Below, piece after piece: positions 4,129 to 5,894 of a stretch of 5,894 nt of DNA (the first letter of the stretch is position 1; every line of letters starts with the position of its first letter). The translations under genes and the position numbers were made by a program. Origin of the DNA: an uncultured Verrucomicrobiota bacterium (GTDB lineage: Bacteria > Verrucomicrobiota > Verrucomicrobiia > Limisphaerales > UBA9464); assembly GCA_903930165.1 (NCBI GenBank), contig CAIYXO010000303.1:1-5894 (forward strand). The letters run 5' to 3'. The notes beneath the pieces are model-generated. The model was not told the origin of the DNA, did no database searches, and worked only from the letters and a program-made list of their open reading frames with translations.

Positions 4129-5894
4129 ATGAATCCCTTCGCGCCCTGCTCCACCTTCAACCCGTTCCCGAACATGACCCCACTCCTGCGACGGTTGCTC
4201 ACGCTTTGGACGGTCCTGCTGCTCTCGTGTCTCCCCTTGCGGGCGCTCGATGTGCAAACCTTTGTCTATTTCAATGGGTATCCGCTCCGGAATGCGTTTG
4301 TCTGCATCCAGAACGTTCAGTGCCTTCCAAGCGACGGGTCCGGCTACGCCTATGTCAACGCCCCCTACGGCTTCGGCACCTACTACTTCACGGTGGAGCA
4401 TGGTTCCATCTTCATCCCGGCCAGCGGCGGGGTCCACTTCTACGGGGAGCAGCTCTACGGTTGGGACAGCGCGGTCCGCTACGTCAACCTGACCTCGAGC
4501 CAGGTCGCCGGCGGTGCCATCTATCCGACGTTGAATGAGATCAGCGCGGTCAGCGGCCCCATGGACACGGCGATCGATGTGCCCCTCTCCGGCATCGGGC
4601 CGGGCTTGAACGGGGACATCATCCAGACGGTTTCTGTCACAGCCACCTCCGGCAACACCTCGGTCGTCACCACGCCCGAGGTCACCTACACGAGCGGAAG
4701 CAGCGCCACCCTCCGGCTCCGCCCCAACCCGGGCGTCTCCGGCTCCAGCGCCATCACCGTCACCGTGACCCGGCAGGATTGGACCCAGTTCAGCCGCACC
4801 TTCACCTATACGGTCAATCCGGTTTCCCTGAATCCCGTTTCCGGCCTGGCCACGGCGCTGGACCTGAATGGCACCAACCAGTTCGTCCAGCTGCCGAGCG
4901 GTGTTTGGCTGGGGAACGCCTACACGGTGGAGTCGTGGGTCTACCTGCGTTCCTACGCGAACTGGTCCCGCCTGTTCGACTTTGGCAATGGGGAGGGAGT
5001 GGACAACATCCTGGGAGCCATTTCCGAGGGGACCTCGGGAAAACCCCGCCTGAACTCCTACGTGGGCGGGACGTTGGGAGGCGGCATCGTTTCCCCCGAG
5101 GCGTTGCCGCTCAACACCTGGACCCACCTGGCGTTCACCCGCGAGGCCTCGGGAACCGGCCGCATCTTCGTCAACGGCGTCGAGAAGGTCTCGGGACCCC
5201 TCGGCGCCGCCTCCACGGCGGTCCGCACACGGAACTACATCGGACGGAGCAACTGGGCCGTGGACTCCTATGCCGACGGGATGATCGCGGACTTCCGGAT
5301 CTGGAACGTGAGCCGGTCGGCACAGCAGATCCTCGACAACCGGCACGGAGTGCTTCCGCCGTCCACCACCGGTCTCATTGCGGAATACCGGTTCAACGAG
5401 GGTTGGGGAACCATCCAGTCGGGGCCGAATCCGACCACCCCGGTCGCGGTCAATGGCACCGGGGACCAGCGTCTGCTGCCCGGATTCCCTTTCGCCAACA
5501 ACTCCTTCTCGATCGAGTTCATGGCCAAAAGGAATGCCATCAACGTCAACGACTTCATGGTCCTCCAGGGGCCCGTGGGCGTGAACACGAAGCTGCACAT
5601 CGGCTTCCGCGACTCCAACAACTTCACCTTTGCCTTCTACGGCAACGACATCAACACCGCCGTCTACACGGACACCGACTGGCACCATTGGGCCTGCACC
5701 TACGACGCCACGAACAACCGGCGCGTCGTGTATCGGGACGGCGTTGCGGTGGCCACCGACACCGCAACGGCGGACTACCAGGGAACCGGCCCCGTCTACC
5801 TCGGGGCTTCCGTCCTTGATCCCACACTGGTCTTCAACGGCTCCTACTCCAACGTCCGCTTCTGGTCGGTCAACCGGACCGCCTCCGAAGTCGC
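4129..5894 (+). CDS. Multidomain exported protein with cadherin/Ig-like module and two LamG domains, 3' end outside window
   Basis: This frame is open from ATG 4129 to the window edge (588 codons plus 2 nt, no stop). The signal peptide has the basic pair R21-R22, a hydrophobic core and LPLRA with cleavage near residue 39. The ATG at 4174 (residue 16) would give a shorter, more typical leader, but AGGA at 4117 supports 4129. LLSC at 31-34 is a weak lipobox alternative. Residues 41-124 form a small beta-rich domain resembling CarboxypepD_reg-type folds (YPLRNAFVCIQN, SDGSGYAYV), with C59 and C65 possibly disulphide-bonded. Residues about 132-230 match an Ig/cadherin-like module common in Verrucomicrobiota (VPLSGIGPGLNGD, SVTATSG, ITVTVTR). 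A first LamG/concanavalin-like domain spans about 241-404 (ALDLNGTNQFVQLP, YTVESWVYLR, TWTHLAFTR, ADFRIWNVSRSA). The linker GLIAEYRFNEG follows. A second LamG domain starts near 453 (FSIEFMAKRN, HHWACTYD, VRFWSVNRTASEV) and is cut by the edge. LamG domains often bind carbohydrate or protein ligands; the ligand here is unknown. Confidence 0.88.
   Translation, partial: MNPFAPCSTFNPFPNMTPLLRRLLTLWTVLLLSCLPLRALDVQTFVYFNGYPLRNAFVCIQNVQCLPSDGSGYAYVNAPYGFGTYYFTVEHGSIFIPASGGVHFYGEQLYGWDSAVRYVNLTSSQVAGGAIYPTLNEISAVSGPMDTAIDVPLSGIGPGLNGDIIQTVSVTATSGNTSVVTTPEVTYTSGSSATLRLRPNPGVSGSSAITVTVTRQDWTQFSRTFTYTVNPVSLNPVSGLATALDLNGTNQFVQLPSGVWLGNAYTVESWVYLRSYANWSRLFDFGNGEGVDNILGAISEGTSGKPRLNSYVGGTLGGGIVSPEALPLNTWTHLAFTREASGTGRIFVNGVEKVSGPLGAASTAVRTRNYIGRSNWAVDSYADGMIADFRIWNVSRSAQQILDNRHGVLPPSTTGLIAEYRFNEGWGTIQSGPNPTTPVAVNGTGDQRLLPGFPFANNSFSIEFMAKRNAINVNDFMVLQGPVGVNTKLHIGFRDSNNFTFAFYGNDINTAVYTDTDWHHWACTYDATNNRRVVYRDGVAVATDTATADYQGTGPVYLGASVLDPTLVFNGSYSNVRFWSVNRTASEV

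Noticed and set aside
5057..5067. A second copy of TCCTACGTGGG, matching part of the intergenic inverted repeat.
   Set aside because: It lies inside the LamG coding frame (reading SYVGG), lacks the partner arm, and is short enough to be chance.
4069..5688. A 539-codon minus-strand open frame opposite the LamG gene.
   Set aside because: The + strand encodes clear LamG motifs and a signal peptide over the same stretch. The antisense product is Val/Asp/Gly-rich without domain features.

Overview
The window is GC-rich DNA with all credible genes on the + strand. It most likely comes from a Verrucomicrobiota bacterium or a relative in the PVC group. That placement is inferred from protein style (large exported proteins with LamG domains and a characteristic cadherin/Ig-like module, high GC, weak Shine-Dalgarno signals), not from a marker gene.

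Layout. (1) Positions 2-870 hold the 3' part of an FAD-dependent oxidoreductase of the tryptophan-halogenase-like superfamily. Its two conserved halves lie in different frames, so the gene is frameshifted near position 254 by one missing base (mutation or sequence error). (2) A 114-nt intergenic gap (871-984) carries two overlapping, mutually exclusive perfect inverted repeats (880-899 and 882-911) built on ACGT cores. (3) Four tightly packed genes follow: a receiver-only response regulator (985-1335), a parvulin-like exported foldase, probably a lipoprotein (1342-2253), a 612-residue exported protein of unknown function (2273-4111), and a multidomain LamG protein that runs off the window end (4129-5894). 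The gaps between these four are 6, 19 and 17 nt, so they probably form one transcription unit. The last gene is open at the window edge, so an ORF search that requires a stop codon would miss it.

How it may work together (inference). Two large beta-rich exported proteins are encoded directly behind a parvulin-type foldase, suggesting a dedicated periplasmic or outer-membrane chaperone with its clients. The receiver-only protein at the head of the unit could link expression or activity to a phosphorelay, and the inverted repeats could be an operator or an RNA switch for the unit. The foldase appears to have lost both conserved active-site histidines of the parvulin fold, which favours a holding or chaperone role over prolyl isomerisation. 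No mobile element, CRISPR array, tRNA or rRNA gene was seen.
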